64,000 nucleotides of DNA, from positions 62,001 through 126,000 of the forward strand of contig NZ_WGLM01000002.1 of assembly GCF_016125575.1 (NCBI RefSeq), read 5' to 3'. Numbering within the stretch: the first letter of the stretch is position 1; the number at the start of each line of letters is the position of its first letter. This document shows, piece after piece, positions 48,401 through 54,155 of this stretch. The DNA comes from Limimaricola sp. (GTDB taxonomy: Bacteria; Pseudomonadota; Alphaproteobacteria; Rhodobacterales; Rhodobacteraceae). Made by a program: the position numbers and the translations under genes. The notes below the pieces were generated by a model that saw only the letters and a program-made list of their open reading frames with translations, had not been told where the DNA came from and made no database searches.

Positions 48401-51400
48401 ACCGGTGATCGGATCAAGCTGACGGCGGCCGGCTCTGTCGGTACCTCGGGCCAGGCGATTCCGGTGCAGATGAACCGCGCCGCGCCGACCGACCCGTTGG
48501 TGCCCGCCACGGGGGCCCTCGTGGCAACTGCGGCGGCAGGCAACGTCAACCTCACAGCCCAAGGCTCGGTCCTGATCGAGAAGGTCACCGCCGCGGGCTC
48601 GCCCCTGACGGGTGGCGGGCTGCCGACCGGCATCGGCCAGGTCAACATCAACGTCGGGGGCAATATCCGCGCCGCCGCCACGTCAGACTTCATCGATGGC
48701 GGGTCGGTTGCCTATATCCAGGCGCCGCGTGTCAGCCTGACCTCGCTCAACGGCGAGATCGGCTCGATCGCCACGCCGCTGATGGTCAATACCGGGTATT
48801 CGCTGGACGGCCGCAACTTCGGCGATCCGGTGCTGAATCCCGGCATGAACATGAACCCCTATTACGGGCTGAGTGCGCTGGCCGCGGGCGATATCGGCAT
48901 CACATCGGGTGTCTGGTCGAGCAATACCCATGGCAACATGCTACTTGATCAGGTCGTCTCGATCGGTGGCGACGTGGCGCTCAGTGCGGCGGGCCAGATC
49001 CTCGACAACAACCCGGCCGAAGCGATCGACTCGCGGACCTGGGATCAGCTTGTGGGCTTCTGGGATTCGCTTGGCCTCGTGCGTGGGTCCCCAGAGAACA
49101 ACGACAAGATCAACCTTGCCATCACCGCTTACCAGAACGGGCGGACCGCGGACTACAATACCTATTGGCAGATCCGCATGTTGCAGTCTGATCCAACGGT
49201 CTATGATCCGAACTTCAGCGTCGTGATTGATCCGACGTCATCACGCTACAAGGCGCTGGTGGATCAAGGGGTTGATCCGGCCGCCTTCGCGCAGGCACAA
49301 ACCGACCGCTACCATGCCCTTAATGCCGAGGTCGGCGACCTGACCACGACCTACGACAAGTCGTTCCAGTATGTCGCCGGTTCGGACGAGATCGACCAGC
49401 TGTCGCATGGCGGCGACTGGAGCGAACGGCAACTTGCCCTGTCGCTTTCGCCCGGTGCGCTGAAGACGATCACGGGTACCAATCCTGTCATCAAGGCGCC
49501 CAACGTCTCGGGCCGGACCGTGTCGCTAACGGCAGGTATCGGCATCGGTGAGACCGTGAATGGCACCACTTCCAGCCCCGGCGTCGATATTGCTGCCGAC
49601 ATCGATCCCAGCACGCTGTCGCCCGCGCAGAAGATCGCGCTGGTCACAGCCGAGCGGCCGGACCTCGAACTGGTGGTCAGCGCCATCACGCTGCCGTCCG
49701 ATCCGACGCCGCAACAGCAGGCGGAATACGATGCGGCCAGCACCTTGGGCATCCTCTCGACGCCCACGATCGTGCGGCTCGGGCTGGACGAAGCCGACAT
49801 GACGCCGGCAGAACTCGCGGCCTTCAACGCCGCCGCTGACGGGCTCGTCGATGCCTCGAACCTGACCATCCGCGTGCTGTCCAAGCGACCGCTGAACTTC
49901 GATGCCACCACACGGCTCGACGTCAGCGTCACCGACGCGCCCGGGACCAGCGGTACCGGCACGCCCGATACCGGCATCGCCTATCTTGCCTCCCGCGGGT
50001 CGGCGCTTCTGGGCAATGTCAGTGTGCCTGGCAATACCCGGATCAAGGTGCAGGGTTCGATCGCCAATGCCGGCACCACTGGCATCGTCGCAACTGGCGA
50101 CCTGATCCTCGAATCGGCACAGGGCGGTATCGGCACCGGAATCGTCCCGGGCAGCAACCCGCTGAGCCCGACCTACTTCTCGCCGATGCGGCTGGCCCTG
50201 TTGCCGGATGCCACGATCACTGCGCGTGCACAGGGCAGCATTGATCTCGACATGGCTGGAACGGCGCTGGTCGACACGATCTACTCGCCCAAGGACGTGA
50301 CGTTGCTTGCCGCGGATTCGATCTTGAATGCCAATGACGACCTTCTGATCAACATCCTCGGCACCGACGTGACGCTGACCGCCCAGAACGGCGACATCAA
50401 GGGAACGGGGCCGGTTGGCACCGCCCTCAATGTCGGGGTGAACTTCCAGGGCGGCATCACCGCCTCGGCGCCACATGGGGAGATCGCGCTTTACGGCCCG
50501 TATGGCCATGCCTTCGTGATCCAGTCGGCGCTGGCACCCAACGCGATCTCGTTGCAGGCTGCGGACGAAATGGTGCTCAACGGCCAGGTTTCTACGGCCG
50601 GACCGGTTCAACTGATCTCTGGCGGCCTTTTGGCGATGACCGGCATTGCGCAGGTCAACGCGTCGGTCAGCGATGACATCACCGTCATTGCCGGCTCGAT
50701 GCAAATGTTCGACGGCGCGACAATGGTGGCGACAGGTGGCAGCATTGGCATCACCACCACGACCGGCGACGCGCTGGTCACCGGCATCACCAGCGGTGCG
50801 AACGTCACCATCGGCGCCGCGGGCCACGTGCTGGCCGGGCACGATTCGGCACGCACCGACATCACCGCGCTGGGCACCGGCGCGCTGGTCAAGATCACCG
50901 CCGGCGAAGGCATTGGCGATCAGACGCGGACCAATTTCCCGCAAGCGGCATGGCCCTTCGATGGCGTCGTCGCCGAGGGTGAAGATCCGATCATCCTGAC
51001 CACCGACACCCCCAACCCGCTGATCATCAAGACCCACAAGATCGACCTGACGGCGGCTACCGGCGACATCGACGTGACGACCCCGCTCGACGTCACCGAT
51101 GCCGCACTAGAGGCGACCACGGGCAATATCGACATCACCGGCGGCGGCAGCTTCCACACCCAGACGATGACCTCTGGCGGCAATGCCAGCATCGTCACGC
51201 CCGGTGATCTCGTGGCCGATCTGGTCCATGCAGGAACTGGCGGGCCGGGCACGGTGCATCTGGAAACCACCGGTGGCGCGCTGACCGTCGGCACCTCGAC
51301 CAGCACCGGCACGCAGACCCTGCTGGCGCTGAACGACGTGGGCTTTACCCAGATCACCACGACCGGCGCCCTGCCGGGCGATCCAGGCGATGTCGTCATC

Positions 51401-52336
51401 ACCTCGACTGATGGCGCCATCACCGGCGGCTCGATCGATGCGGCGGGCTCGGTCCACCTCAATGGCAACGGTATCCAGTTCGACAACATCGTCGCCGGGA
51501 TCGACGCCATCTTCGACTCGAGCAAGGACATCATCGGAACCCTGCTGCAGGCGGGCAACAACGTCGATCTGACGGCGGGGTCCGATACCTATGCCGGCGA
51601 CATTCGCATCGGCACGGTGATCGGCAAGACGATGACCTTCGACGCCACGGGCGATCTGACACTGCCCGACGTGCGGGTCGCAACTTCGATCGTGTTGCGC
51701 GGCGGCAATGTGACCGCGGGCATCACGCAGGTGCCCTCGGGCCCCGATCCGCTGCTGATGACGCTGACCGGCGGACGCGGTTCGGTGGGCACGATGGCCA
51801 ACGTGACGGTGGACGCCCCGGCTGGCCTCAGCATTGATGAGTTGAAGTTCATCGATACCGTGCTGGGCACCACGGCGCGGTCGGTCTCGATCGCCGACGC
51901 TTACGTGCCCGGATCGCTGTTGCTGACAACGCCGCTGCAGGTGCTGCTCTTTGACGATCGGACGCCCGCGCCGCATTACAACGCCGACGTGCAGTTCCAC
52001 GAGCCGACGTTCAAGTTCTACCTGAACCTGCAGGACTACTACAGCATCTCGAATGCCTACGTGGTGCAATACGTTGTCTCGCCGCAATCTGCCAACCAGT
52101 TGCCGGTGCCGGTCTTCGACGGTGCAGGCCTTGTGCGCGATACCATCCGGGTGATGCGTAACGGCGAGGATTGGGGCACCGGGCCGGGCTCGCTGTTCTG
52201 GCTTATGGATCAGGTCCTGCCGCCGGGCACTGTCGTCTATGTGGACGGACAGCAACTGATCATCGACGGAGTGCCCTACGACATCGGGGTGGTCGGTGGA
52301 CAGGGGCCGGCCGTGCAGCTAGGAAGCGCGCAGTAA
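30410..52336 (+). CDS. Giant LktA/FHA-type filamentous adhesin, two-partner secretion TpsA
   Basis: One uninterrupted frame of 7308 codons, about 0.7 MDa. Residues 1-65 form an extended signal peptide: a long basic part (MPRKAFRRQKSRKQLG), then a hydrophobic core (LKFGASSLALGVLTSALAPV) ending VARAQEAA. Residues about 75-330 are a TPS secretion domain (FNTFSSFQQGAGSTVNLYV, LVNIVRGGSVMIDGVL, GFIVGQNGVVNVGSLTV), where the usual NPNGI is DSQGF. ALLIDPAQITVNDG near residue 393 is the FHA-like GxLLIDP block. Then come five repeats of about 400 residues (about 825-2822), a field of about 55-residue repeats to about 4400, an alpha-helical insert (about 4850-5200), beta-solenoid segments, and a Tyr-rich tail (residues about 7180-7308). 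No autotransporter barrel is present, fitting export by the adjacent TpsB. AAGGAG lies seven bases before the ATG. Role: adhesion or biofilm, inferred from family. Confidence 0.9.
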   Translation: MPRKAFRRQKSRKQLGAAPVPGAFAHLPPHVQGLGRRSVAAGLKFGASSLALGVLTSALAPVVARAQEAAPAPAPNINIVADGRTRTNVTVAGSTASITTATVSNQTGFNTFSSFQQGAGSTVNLYVPDGASNLVNIVRGGSVMIDGVLNSYKDGQIGGNVYFSDSQGFIVGQNGVVNVGSLTVNTPTDSFLDGVVGPNGSVNDAQAGRLMSGQIPLSADGFITISGQINAQDGITLQGQGVTVNGPQTTGKDLTQRQRFNATVNSQGMTEGAQMVSRNGVISIVAAGNAHVGGRLRSGGASGGGGRISVQSGGKTTIAPTAILDVDGTAGPGGAIVVKAHDTLDAKSGALLTARGTKGPGGFIELSGGVVNLGALNIDLGSDTGKAGALLIDPAQITVNDGTTYVTGGASVSLVADNTITVTGTGRIDTTSTTGAAGDISLTAPEITLQDGAVVTANDGVNAAGTVTFTATEANGGTAQINIGAATVSGGDVNLLASATAAPLTLIASTPTATASVSMTNSNITATGKLTATATATTSASAVPLPIGVVVTNVSATVDVLGTTQITADSAELAASATASNLINTQSLVPANSTADGAVAVSTVNSTAATHVGDSAGLTVTNDLALSAENTVTSHANATPSTATFGASVAVSVVDATTTATVDGAASIQAGSLDIGASTVNDIVATAAATAGGASSSGPASGSKAAEYLSDPKYTSAESTSEGSVSVVGALAISDLTSTTTASMSSTTAATVGGDLQLHTDSGNAAAVTADGSAVQSNVGVGVAVGINLAKVVNAATLGQDVTADAVTVSAKLPEAPATVTADDFTTTATSGAGGTSVGVAGSLAVNLIDVQNAASIASGTTTINGTGDVTLESEGETTSEASATPSTGGVSGDVGVGASVAINIVANRTTASVADGAGITGAGAIELSAKATHEITTEAETGATGGIAITPALALSLVTNTTSAQLGTLTGTQEAESISISAAQHATETTKASGEAAGDKAAIGAAVAVALVDDTASATTLRNLDAANDITIEAGGASLNTLTAKASASGGEAADSSGEAKTGQDSSVDATVTKNLTDATQKQQDAGVGDGEQQGAASDAAANEDGHSASTSEGKVTVAAAVGVNIQNATVSAGIPDSVDVTSGGKLTVGTAANTTGSVSADGSAVGEAGSAPAAVGIGAAVAVNVVHAKNDATIGTGTVHAAEIDVSALKLDVAVLMAGGTADPVSDTYLASAKSGAGGSSVGIAGSVAINLVDTESVATIAAGGNVTLTGGTGAVSLSTDDRTDTTASALPDETGASGGKVGIGASVAINILGNRSTAAVGNGTDLNGAGDITLSATATHAITTEAEAGSEGGISITPVLALSLVTNTTSAKLGTSSVAQQGATVSLQAAQHATETTSAKGQAAGGTAAIGAAVAVALVDDSVSATTLRNLDVSGDVTIQAGGASLNTLTAEASASGGKAADSSGEAQPGQDSSVDQTVTKSLSAATQKQADSGVGDSEQQTASTDAAGNESGRSASTSEGKVTVAAAVGVNVQNATVTAGVPDGVGITAGGTLTVATAANTTGSVSADGSAVGEEGAQAQVGIGAAVAVNVVHAKNDATIGTGAVQAGKIDVTASKLDVAVLMAGGTADPVSDIYLASAKSGAGGSSVGIAGSLALNMVDTEGLATIAAGGSVALSGGSGAVSLSADNRTETTAKALPDETGASGGKVGIGASVAINILGNRADASVGNGTDLAGAGDITLMATATHAITTEAEAGSKGGYAITPVVSLALVNNTTSAQLGTLPAVQGATGAVSITAIQQASETTSAKGQAAGGTAAIGAAVAINLVNDTATATTLRSLSAGGDVTIRAMGASLGDLTAEASAAGAAEADTSGDAPAGEDATVNDKVDKQLTDATQKQTDGNVGTSEQKTATSDAASQNHSAETSQGKISVAAAVGVNIQNATVTAGVPDGVDITSPTGVLTIATASNTDGKITTKADAVGTEGSQTQIGIGAAVSVNVVHAKNDATLGTATHDVQALTIDASKLDVAAYVADDTSTATRKDSFLASATSGGGGTKVGVAGALGLNLVDTESMATIADDAEVTLHSGNVSITSAAQTSEVAKALPVEGTTGGQVGIGASVAINIVGNRSVARIGENVVLDDADEITLKATADHEIETEAEAGAAGGVSIVPVLALTLATNTTAATIGASADTLNLNGALEVEAEQGVTETTNASADATGGKTASVGAALSLALITDTVSVTTDRSIHALGDVSFKASGTSTGSLTVKASAEGAKGADSSDKATDGGGDSVDSKVDNQLAFGKSTQTSSGVGDSEQQAGTEATSGQDHSAKSSEGKVSVAAAVGVNVTSNTVTAILPDGKNISAGGRLTVAAVNGTDGTVTADASATESQISIGAAAAVNAVTEVNTASLGAATYTAEGVTVTALKGTPPDAPHVDTFSTAATSGAGGSKVGIAGALALNLIHASSTATISGSATVDAGGDTVVIGADQRMTASASATPKDDSDVTGGKVAIGASVALNLITTTANAEVMDGAGLSNGAGISVSAVSDISTETEAKAGSEGGIAIDAVVALALLDETTTARIGTGAATTTAGNVSITATNTGENKATGTGEAKAGKVGVGAAVAVISGNGAQDTDLKNTSVTSATLARDLTADALTISATSARSYEAYATASAGGGKDKEPSETSNASSTQTLGETENYQKGTDGSSQETGNGGSKVTVAAAVGVAVAQDMVTASLGDVTVNLTGDLNVNAGNDTNLASKGDGRASGANIGVAVGVGLSISNNVASASIADGATVASAGAINVTADTSQNMGQEPGKTDFRNGLGAVAFAGASSKKVSVAGALAVDVSNTTTSATIGDNVNIGNVSRVGDVTVSADNTSRMSAKATSVSTTSGNVGIGASVAVIVSDNNYTANVGAGTNITSDALSVTATNEKIPPGVTFNFTDLKNFQENIVNQPLFGAGNYYTEAIGGAAAASGTVAVEGSFAVMVFNDSASAAVGKSLASTPVIATTTVNTAGGDVTVAAKNEFDAKALSGAVSLSGKVGVGVSSSVIVSHGHTTAELADSTHLVSAGAVGVTADASQSFDVVGISASGGGNVGVAGVATVLVSGNTVQALMGQGVQVGAAGDVSLDATNDFDALSVAGGLGVGGSAGVGAAASVLTVENVTRAAMADGTSAGTGVTVSEGGALDIGAHATETAKTFAVAGGAAGTAGVGAGAGVYVIDTTTEALMGNYARIGQGSSVGDITIAATDDSTLDTFPGAAGVGGSVGAGAGVGVGVLTKTVSASIGDDAFVTANNVEVNARSGEAINVIAISAGVGGSAGLAGAVAVYTVTDTTTASIGHNASVLATDDVAVLANDFATLDALAGSLGAGGSAGVGASAGIVIIDNTTHASIADGAAVTALGFGSGTSYVSDFTVSFGSIADNFQGADLPDWDSSTGISAGNASATSDVGLTAAAARDTGLALLTKSRSSAAQTQTGHGVIVNAAGKTSVRSLEIGFGGGGSVGVALSANVPILSSDTRATIGAALINKMTGTPATAQGVTVAAANDTYDMGIAGAAAVGGAAGAGAGVSVAVVNTTTMATVDSGANMAAKGNVNVTARAQSDFVTFDAALGGGGTVGLAGGVGVISMTDTTTAELAGTTVAGGNVQVLADDQTRIASMDGAVAIGFGAAGIGGAVSVVSLTKTTTADIAASANVTALGTGSGNTFNAYDGSSMTSASAVRGINVAATSGESTLTLAASAAGGLYAGISGVVTVQLQNITTLASIGDNAQINQDASQSGANGGQDVVVTARDTNITSVYAGGLAVGFAGIAGTVDVGVIKTTTGASIGDGATLDAKNDVLVSGLSNKAGNSVIVSGAGGVVGVAAAVAIYDYGNGITPGGTADDKLGDASDGQNNMSDVTKQASDQTKDSDGNGVSSLFTGPDTDPRIASASSQAQTARQGVSLDPANVGLGVPAGTSANMGSAHISAGGTLALRSRDDLNTDFTAGAVGVGIAGIGAGIVVQSVDTTNTAQMSGAAQVNAASLDMLAMTSHTLKTTTGVGAAGGFGLAAAVSVVSDDSDTYAYINGATITLTGGTAAVNADSTRSLTTKAYGVSVGIIGAAGVSWAEGDIGGNTKAAMGADATGHDPALGMSIGDSSHRAASVSLGASGTASTTSDTIAAGGGIGVALQGAVAMASIDGAVSTAMHAAHIYTTGAITSAAQISNTTGTTSGGAALAGGLAAGVSVSHSSGFTDVSTTVDGGSILDGGSIWISAKVLNNNNSAVAEAVAGALVGVAGSDAASNSGVTAITTVSDSGINATGAVNINSEVSTSQDSDASGFVGGVVAVGSNNASSASGSTTRAAMIDMSGVKAGSLNITATGTDSNTSSSTAGSGGVVAGAASKAVTSNTSTTEAYADTTSPSAKYLIDVGNGLMDVNATYTAVFGGTVDSTQASLVGASGAQLVHGVGATVSAYLGDDAYVRAASLSVVAHNLVHNFFVGETPFDLFPGGTAASAFDVNNAGWNVDSGSGGLVNLPAGSSTATITQSTQANIGANADIRLMLPTSGTSALTLEAYNETIAHQKAKLDSGGLVATAAASVAMNAIQNATVNIGDNGNIVVDLGDIYIAAWGNADMDGRAAATTYGVAGAPSGNADAVMTANNAVAIGQNVRIEATNGLDPMDGITPPTNGTINIFAGDGPDGTAAVYRLATTLDLFNNAAIPISGTPDPKSILVDNAHVTQGTTTPGGPPLIGIVAAGDITIAADRGTTTLSALGTGKDIYREAAAKLASAVSNAFGGDDVSFDYHGGTVSSTGSTFLTLNGLVATGLQRFKSLTIDYVGGCDPHLTTCYSLTGNIDYQQPTTVSPDNSIILQRLAQLEILMEQAKGDTVALGAYRNEITFLHHKLVAMGLGDFNGPNGAFELTPYLTGSSEYDLLQQQINTQQGILTNVTNVFQLEANVVNADIPSVITDIIDNGTSQDYVAYGNSVKSTITTLHNFTSIYSQPPTIDDGHGHQIPNPAYNASFINTYNGIGGKLNTANTYRTAINSLKNTNASLQTQVNAQIAIINDAASSTSDVNNAKAQMVSLLDDIATNNASIQTNADSLTTLMNGLNSDLTYLVNTAKTSADNSTVNNLNYAPTSTSDSGGALWAMGNAKTAVSTLSTGFSTYKSSVSDTIGVLKGISPTPVNAYSIDSFASTTANILGIIKDAQDAQATASTTPASAPTTVLITLDDIAARLGNITLRGGVVTGGGTGILSAPGDAKIQVDNNTAASVKLNNMIMPSYDAGHVRVNGVMVNASADIDPLNAGNVTANFANVVTGLVSGQPQVIINSNYNPASQVFYNPLSTDPSVSTLMPSPDIVVNGNIKNPDGRVAITSQAGDIFVYGTIEAASLDILAKNGDFVSSYVNGFDHVGGDPAGFNNAVNPAEAGTGIIVNGAVSISARYLNINSTIQSGIAQWDVNIANGFKLTATDVGTIGVNSSDVQAALDTYIANLTSSASPSTVSTTAYVNGSLSGASTQSIKLDLNPTGLNQTELANAIKEYNDAIVAWSAGGQNGPAPDPLYTISDSGGQGQLINIQNYQSGTAFSPRLEFTIAQAEAYANAGHANKTYAVITSGSNIGVGYDVDHAQLVVDGTEVHGGYIQIYGQLMNTASAGGQLNVLDGFGTINVTNTTNIPLVLQTLNAGPDTTGTVGRGTEGKIDITDITHVVSPYTVTSDGSVVPNGPSQVSFTHAVYTRNYDVTTGSASIVRTLQDGMIDPVTGELDYGSNPLMTTVLTGSDAGGADARSTSFDLPDNQRYIWTTSSQNTATVAVSTTSGQLFGSSSLEITNYSTLTATGQVTKTTTRLADGTYLSQDNTPTGTTAFFNDSFGNPALAKTDTNYYSYVANSTLDQGSPTADSVVTGDFSFQTGINSHFDGSSGRDCNWWTLCIYSTVTSYYTITQDYTTIKSHSIRADFPIGINFIGSDNAAVNVTSNSNVTLRDDVTAAAGSVTIAANGGTSSIFAANPQATITGDRIKLTAAGSVGTSGQAIPVQMNRAAPTDPLVPATGALVATAAAGNVNLTAQGSVLIEKVTAAGSPLTGGGLPTGIGQVNINVGGNIRAAATSDFIDGGSVAYIQAPRVSLTSLNGEIGSIATPLMVNTGYSLDGRNFGDPVLNPGMNMNPYYGLSALAAGDIGITSGVWSSNTHGNMLLDQVVSIGGDVALSAAGQILDNNPAEAIDSRTWDQLVGFWDSLGLVRGSPENNDKINLAITAYQNGRTADYNTYWQIRMLQSDPTVYDPNFSVVIDPTSSRYKALVDQGVDPAAFAQAQTDRYHALNAEVGDLTTTYDKSFQYVAGSDEIDQLSHGGDWSERQLALSLSPGALKTITGTNPVIKAPNVSGRTVSLTAGIGIGETVNGTTSSPGVDIAADIDPSTLSPAQKIALVTAERPDLELVVSAITLPSDPTPQQQAEYDAASTLGILSTPTIVRLGLDEADMTPAELAAFNAAADGLVDASNLTIRVLSKRPLNFDATTRLDVSVTDAPGTSGTGTPDTGIAYLASRGSALLGNVSVPGNTRIKVQGSIANAGTTGIVATGDLILESAQGGIGTGIVPGSNPLSPTYFSPMRLALLPDATITARAQGSIDLDMAGTALVDTIYSPKDVTLLAADSILNANDDLLINILGTDVTLTAQNGDIKGTGPVGTALNVGVNFQGGITASAPHGEIALYGPYGHAFVIQSALAPNAISLQAADEMVLNGQVSTAGPVQLISGGLLAMTGIAQVNASVSDDITVIAGSMQMFDGATMVATGGSIGITTTTGDALVTGITSGANVTIGAAGHVLAGHDSARTDITALGTGALVKITAGEGIGDQTRTNFPQAAWPFDGVVAEGEDPIILTTDTPNPLIIKTHKIDLTAATGDIDVTTPLDVTDAALEATTGNIDITGGGSFHTQTMTSGGNASIVTPGDLVADLVHAGTGGPGTVHLETTGGALTVGTSTSTGTQTLLALNDVGFTQITTTGALPGDPGDVVITSTDGAITGGSIDAAGSVHLNGNGIQFDNIVAGIDAIFDSSKDIIGTLLQAGNNVDLTAGSDTYAGDIRIGTVIGKTMTFDATGDLTLPDVRVATSIVLRGGNVTAGITQVPSGPDPLLMTLTGGRGSVGTMANVTVDAPAGLSIDELKFIDTVLGTTARSVSIADAYVPGSLLLTTPLQVLLFDDRTPAPHYNADVQFHEPTFKFYLNLQDYYSISNAYVVQYVVSPQSANQLPVPVFDGAGLVRDTIRVMRNGEDWGTGPGSLFWLMDQVLPPGTVVYVDGQQLIIDGVPYDIGVVGGQGPAVQLGSAQ
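32882..38875 (+). repeat. Five tandem ~400-residue repeats inside the giant adhesin
   Basis: Units begin at each SGAGGxxVGxAG block: 32882, 34100, 35324, 36551 and 37730, ending at 38875. Lengths are 406, 408, 409, 393 and 382 codons. Units 1-3 are closest: they share stretches such as VNVVHAKNDATIGTG, PDETGASGGKVGIGASVAIN and ATHAITTEAEAGS almost unchanged, also at DNA level. Units 4 and 5 are more diverged. Each unit contains six copies of a smaller motif of the form VGIGAxVAVNxV, and one acidic, Gln/Ser-rich insert (for example DATQKQQDAGVGDGEQQ). Confidence 0.9.
39080..43620 (+). repeat. Field of ~55-residue repeats inside the giant adhesin
   Basis: The motif (G)GxxGVGAxVxVxxxxxTTxAxIGxxAxV recurs about every 54-55 residues: for example VGVAGVATVLVSGNTVQALM, AGVGAGAGVYVIDTTTEALM, VGAGAGVGVGVLTKTVSASI and AGLAGAVAVYTVTDTTTASI. 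It is the same core as within the larger units, now unnested, and it decays towards 43,600. The period suits rungs of a beta-solenoid with a hydrophobic glycine-rich turn. Confidence 0.8.
44959..46020 (+). other. Alpha-helical / coiled-coil insert within the giant adhesin
   Basis: About residues 4851-5200 change from Gly/Val/Thr-rich beta sequence to helix-favouring sequence: SIILQRLAQLEILMEQAKGD, EYDLLQQQINTQQGILTNV, LKNTNASLQTQVNAQIAII, AKAQMVSLLDDIATNNASIQ. Heptad-like Leu/Ile spacing is visible. Beta-solenoid sequence resumes at ITLDDIAARLGNITLRGG. It could be a protruding hairpin or tip domain. Confidence 0.65.
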
Positions 52337-52361
52337 AGCGCGAAGAAAAAGGAGCAGGGCA

Positions 52362-54029
52362 GTGGCACAGAAATCATCGCGCGGGGCGCTCGGGATGCGC
52401 CCTCTGCGCTTTGCAGGCTACGTTGGCGCCATCGGGGTTCTGGCCGCGACGGCCGCGTTCGCCGACACCCCGGTCAACCCTGCCACCACTGCCGAACAGC
52501 AGGCGCTGCTTCGCGCCCAGCAGTTGCAGGCTGAAAGCGCCAGCCGGATCAGCGGCCCGGTTGTCATCAGCCCCGAACGTGCGCGCGGCGACAGGGTGCC
52601 GCCGGGCGGTCCGACGGTGCTGCTCAAGGCGGTCGACATCACCCCGCCCTCTGCCTTCATCAGCCAGGCCGAGCTGGATGCGATCACGGCAAAATACATC
52701 GGTCACAATGTTGACTTCAGCCAGATCCAGCAGCTGGTTCAGGACATCAACGATCTTTACGAGAAGAAGGGCGTGGTCACGGCCAGTGCCGTGCTGCCGC
52801 CGCAGACGCTGAACGCGGGTGTCCTCAAGATCAACCTTGTCGAAGGGCGGCTGGGCAGCGTTGCCGTTTCGGGCGGCGACAAGGTGCCAGACAACTTCGT
52901 GCTCGACCGCATCCACCTGACGACGGCTGGCAACGTCGTGGACGTGCCGACCGCGGCCCGCGACATCGCCCGGTTCAACGCGGTCTATGACGTGCAACTG
53001 CGCATGTCGCTGCAGCCGGGTGAGCAGTTCGGGACCACCGACATCGCCTTTCAACTGACAGAGCCGCGGACCAACCAACTGTCGTTCTTCTTCGACAACA
53101 TGGGCATCCCCTCGACCGGGCAGGGCGAGGGCGGGGTTTATTACCACCGCTACGGCCTGTGGACGACCGATGACAACCTGATCGCCTATGCCACGCTCGC
53201 CGCCGGCAGCGCGGCCGGCACGTTGAGCTATGACACCCCGATCACGCCTGTGGGGACGCGGCTGGCCCTTTCCTACAGCAGGTCCGTGGTACGCACGATC
53301 AGTGGTCCCACGGCCTCGCTCGACATCCGCGGGCGATCGCAATCGGTCAGCGCGACGTTGAGCCAGCCGCTGTATTTCGACAAAGGCTGGACGATCATCG
53401 GGTCGGGTGCTTTGTCCTATGGCACCTCCAACTCGACCTCCGGTGCCACGCCGCTGGTCGATGCCGAGACGACGCGCACCAGCCTTGGCCTGTCGATCTC
53501 GCACACCGGCGCGAAATTCTCGTTCAACGTGGCGCCGCAGATCGTGCGCGCCTTCACCAAGGACAATCTGGAGCCGTCGAGCCGCAACATCACGCTGTTC
53601 ACCGGGTCGTTCAACGGCAGCTATCGCCTCAACGATGCGATCACGCTGACCGGTGCGGGCGCATGGCAATATACCGATGCCAAGCTCATCCCCGGTGACC
53701 TGCTGTTCCAGGTCGGTGGATCGGGCACCGTGCGTGGCTACCCATCCGGCGCGCAGGCTGGCGACAGCGGCTTTTTCGGCCAGTTCGAGGCGCACAAGTC
53801 GCTCGACAACGTGCGGCAGGGCCTGGATGTCTTCGGCTTCGTTGATCTTGGCGCGGTCTATTCCACGTTCCCGTCCAAGGTGTTCTTCGTCTCGGCCGGC
53901 GCGGGGATATCTTATCAGCTGCCCAACAATGCCAAGCTGGAATTGGGCATCGGCGTGCCGTTGAAACAGTCGGTCGACAACCAGAAGGGCGCCGAAATCT
54001 ATGCCCGCGTCACCGTCAACGCCTTCTAG
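52362..54029 (+). CDS. TpsB outer-membrane transporter, ShlB/FhaC/HecB family
   Basis: A 555-residue outer-membrane protein that exports the adhesin. It starts with GTG after AAGGAG, 25 bases after the adhesin stop, and has a signal peptide (GYVGAIGVLAATAAFA, cleavage before DTPVNP). The region to about residue 80 includes the helix that plugs the pore in FhaC. Two POTRA domains follow (VLLKAVDITPPSAFISQAEL; VVTASAVLPPQTLNAGVLKI), then a 16-strand barrel, with VGGSGTVRGYPSGAQAGDSG as the family's VRGY/F motif of loop L6, and a terminal strand ending YARVTVNAF with the final phenylalanine needed for Bam assembly. Everything needed for function seems present. Confidence 0.95.
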   Translation: MAQKSSRGALGMRPLRFAGYVGAIGVLAATAAFADTPVNPATTAEQQALLRAQQLQAESASRISGPVVISPERARGDRVPPGGPTVLLKAVDITPPSAFISQAELDAITAKYIGHNVDFSQIQQLVQDINDLYEKKGVVTASAVLPPQTLNAGVLKINLVEGRLGSVAVSGGDKVPDNFVLDRIHLTTAGNVVDVPTAARDIARFNAVYDVQLRMSLQPGEQFGTTDIAFQLTEPRTNQLSFFFDNMGIPSTGQGEGGVYYHRYGLWTTDDNLIAYATLAAGSAAGTLSYDTPITPVGTRLALSYSRSVVRTISGPTASLDIRGRSQSVSATLSQPLYFDKGWTIIGSGALSYGTSNSTSGATPLVDAETTRTSLGLSISHTGAKFSFNVAPQIVRAFTKDNLEPSSRNITLFTGSFNGSYRLNDAITLTGAGAWQYTDAKLIPGDLLFQVGGSGTVRGYPSGAQAGDSGFFGQFEAHKSLDNVRQGLDVFGFVDLGAVYSTFPSKVFFVSAGAGISYQLPNNAKLELGIGVPLKQSVDNQKGAEIYARVTVNAF

Positions 54030-54095
54030 GCCGGGCTGAACGCCTTGCATCCCTTCGGCGGCAGAGCGCCCGCCGTGGGGACTCAGAAATGATTA

Positions 54096-54114
54096 CTTGA
54101 CGATAATGCTCAAG
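54096..54114. promoter_or_regulatory. Iron-Rhodo-box-like operator before feoA
   Basis: CTTGACGATAATGCTCAAG is a CTTGA-N9-TCAAG palindrome, which contains the TGA-N9-TCA pattern described for iron-regulated genes in Rhodobacterales. TATACA lies 14 bases after TTGACG. It is 41 bases before the feoA ATG. The same layout recurs at 55654-55672. Confidence 0.75.
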
Positions 54115-54155
54115 ATTATACACCTGTGGCTTGTAGCCTCGGGAAAACCCCTTTC

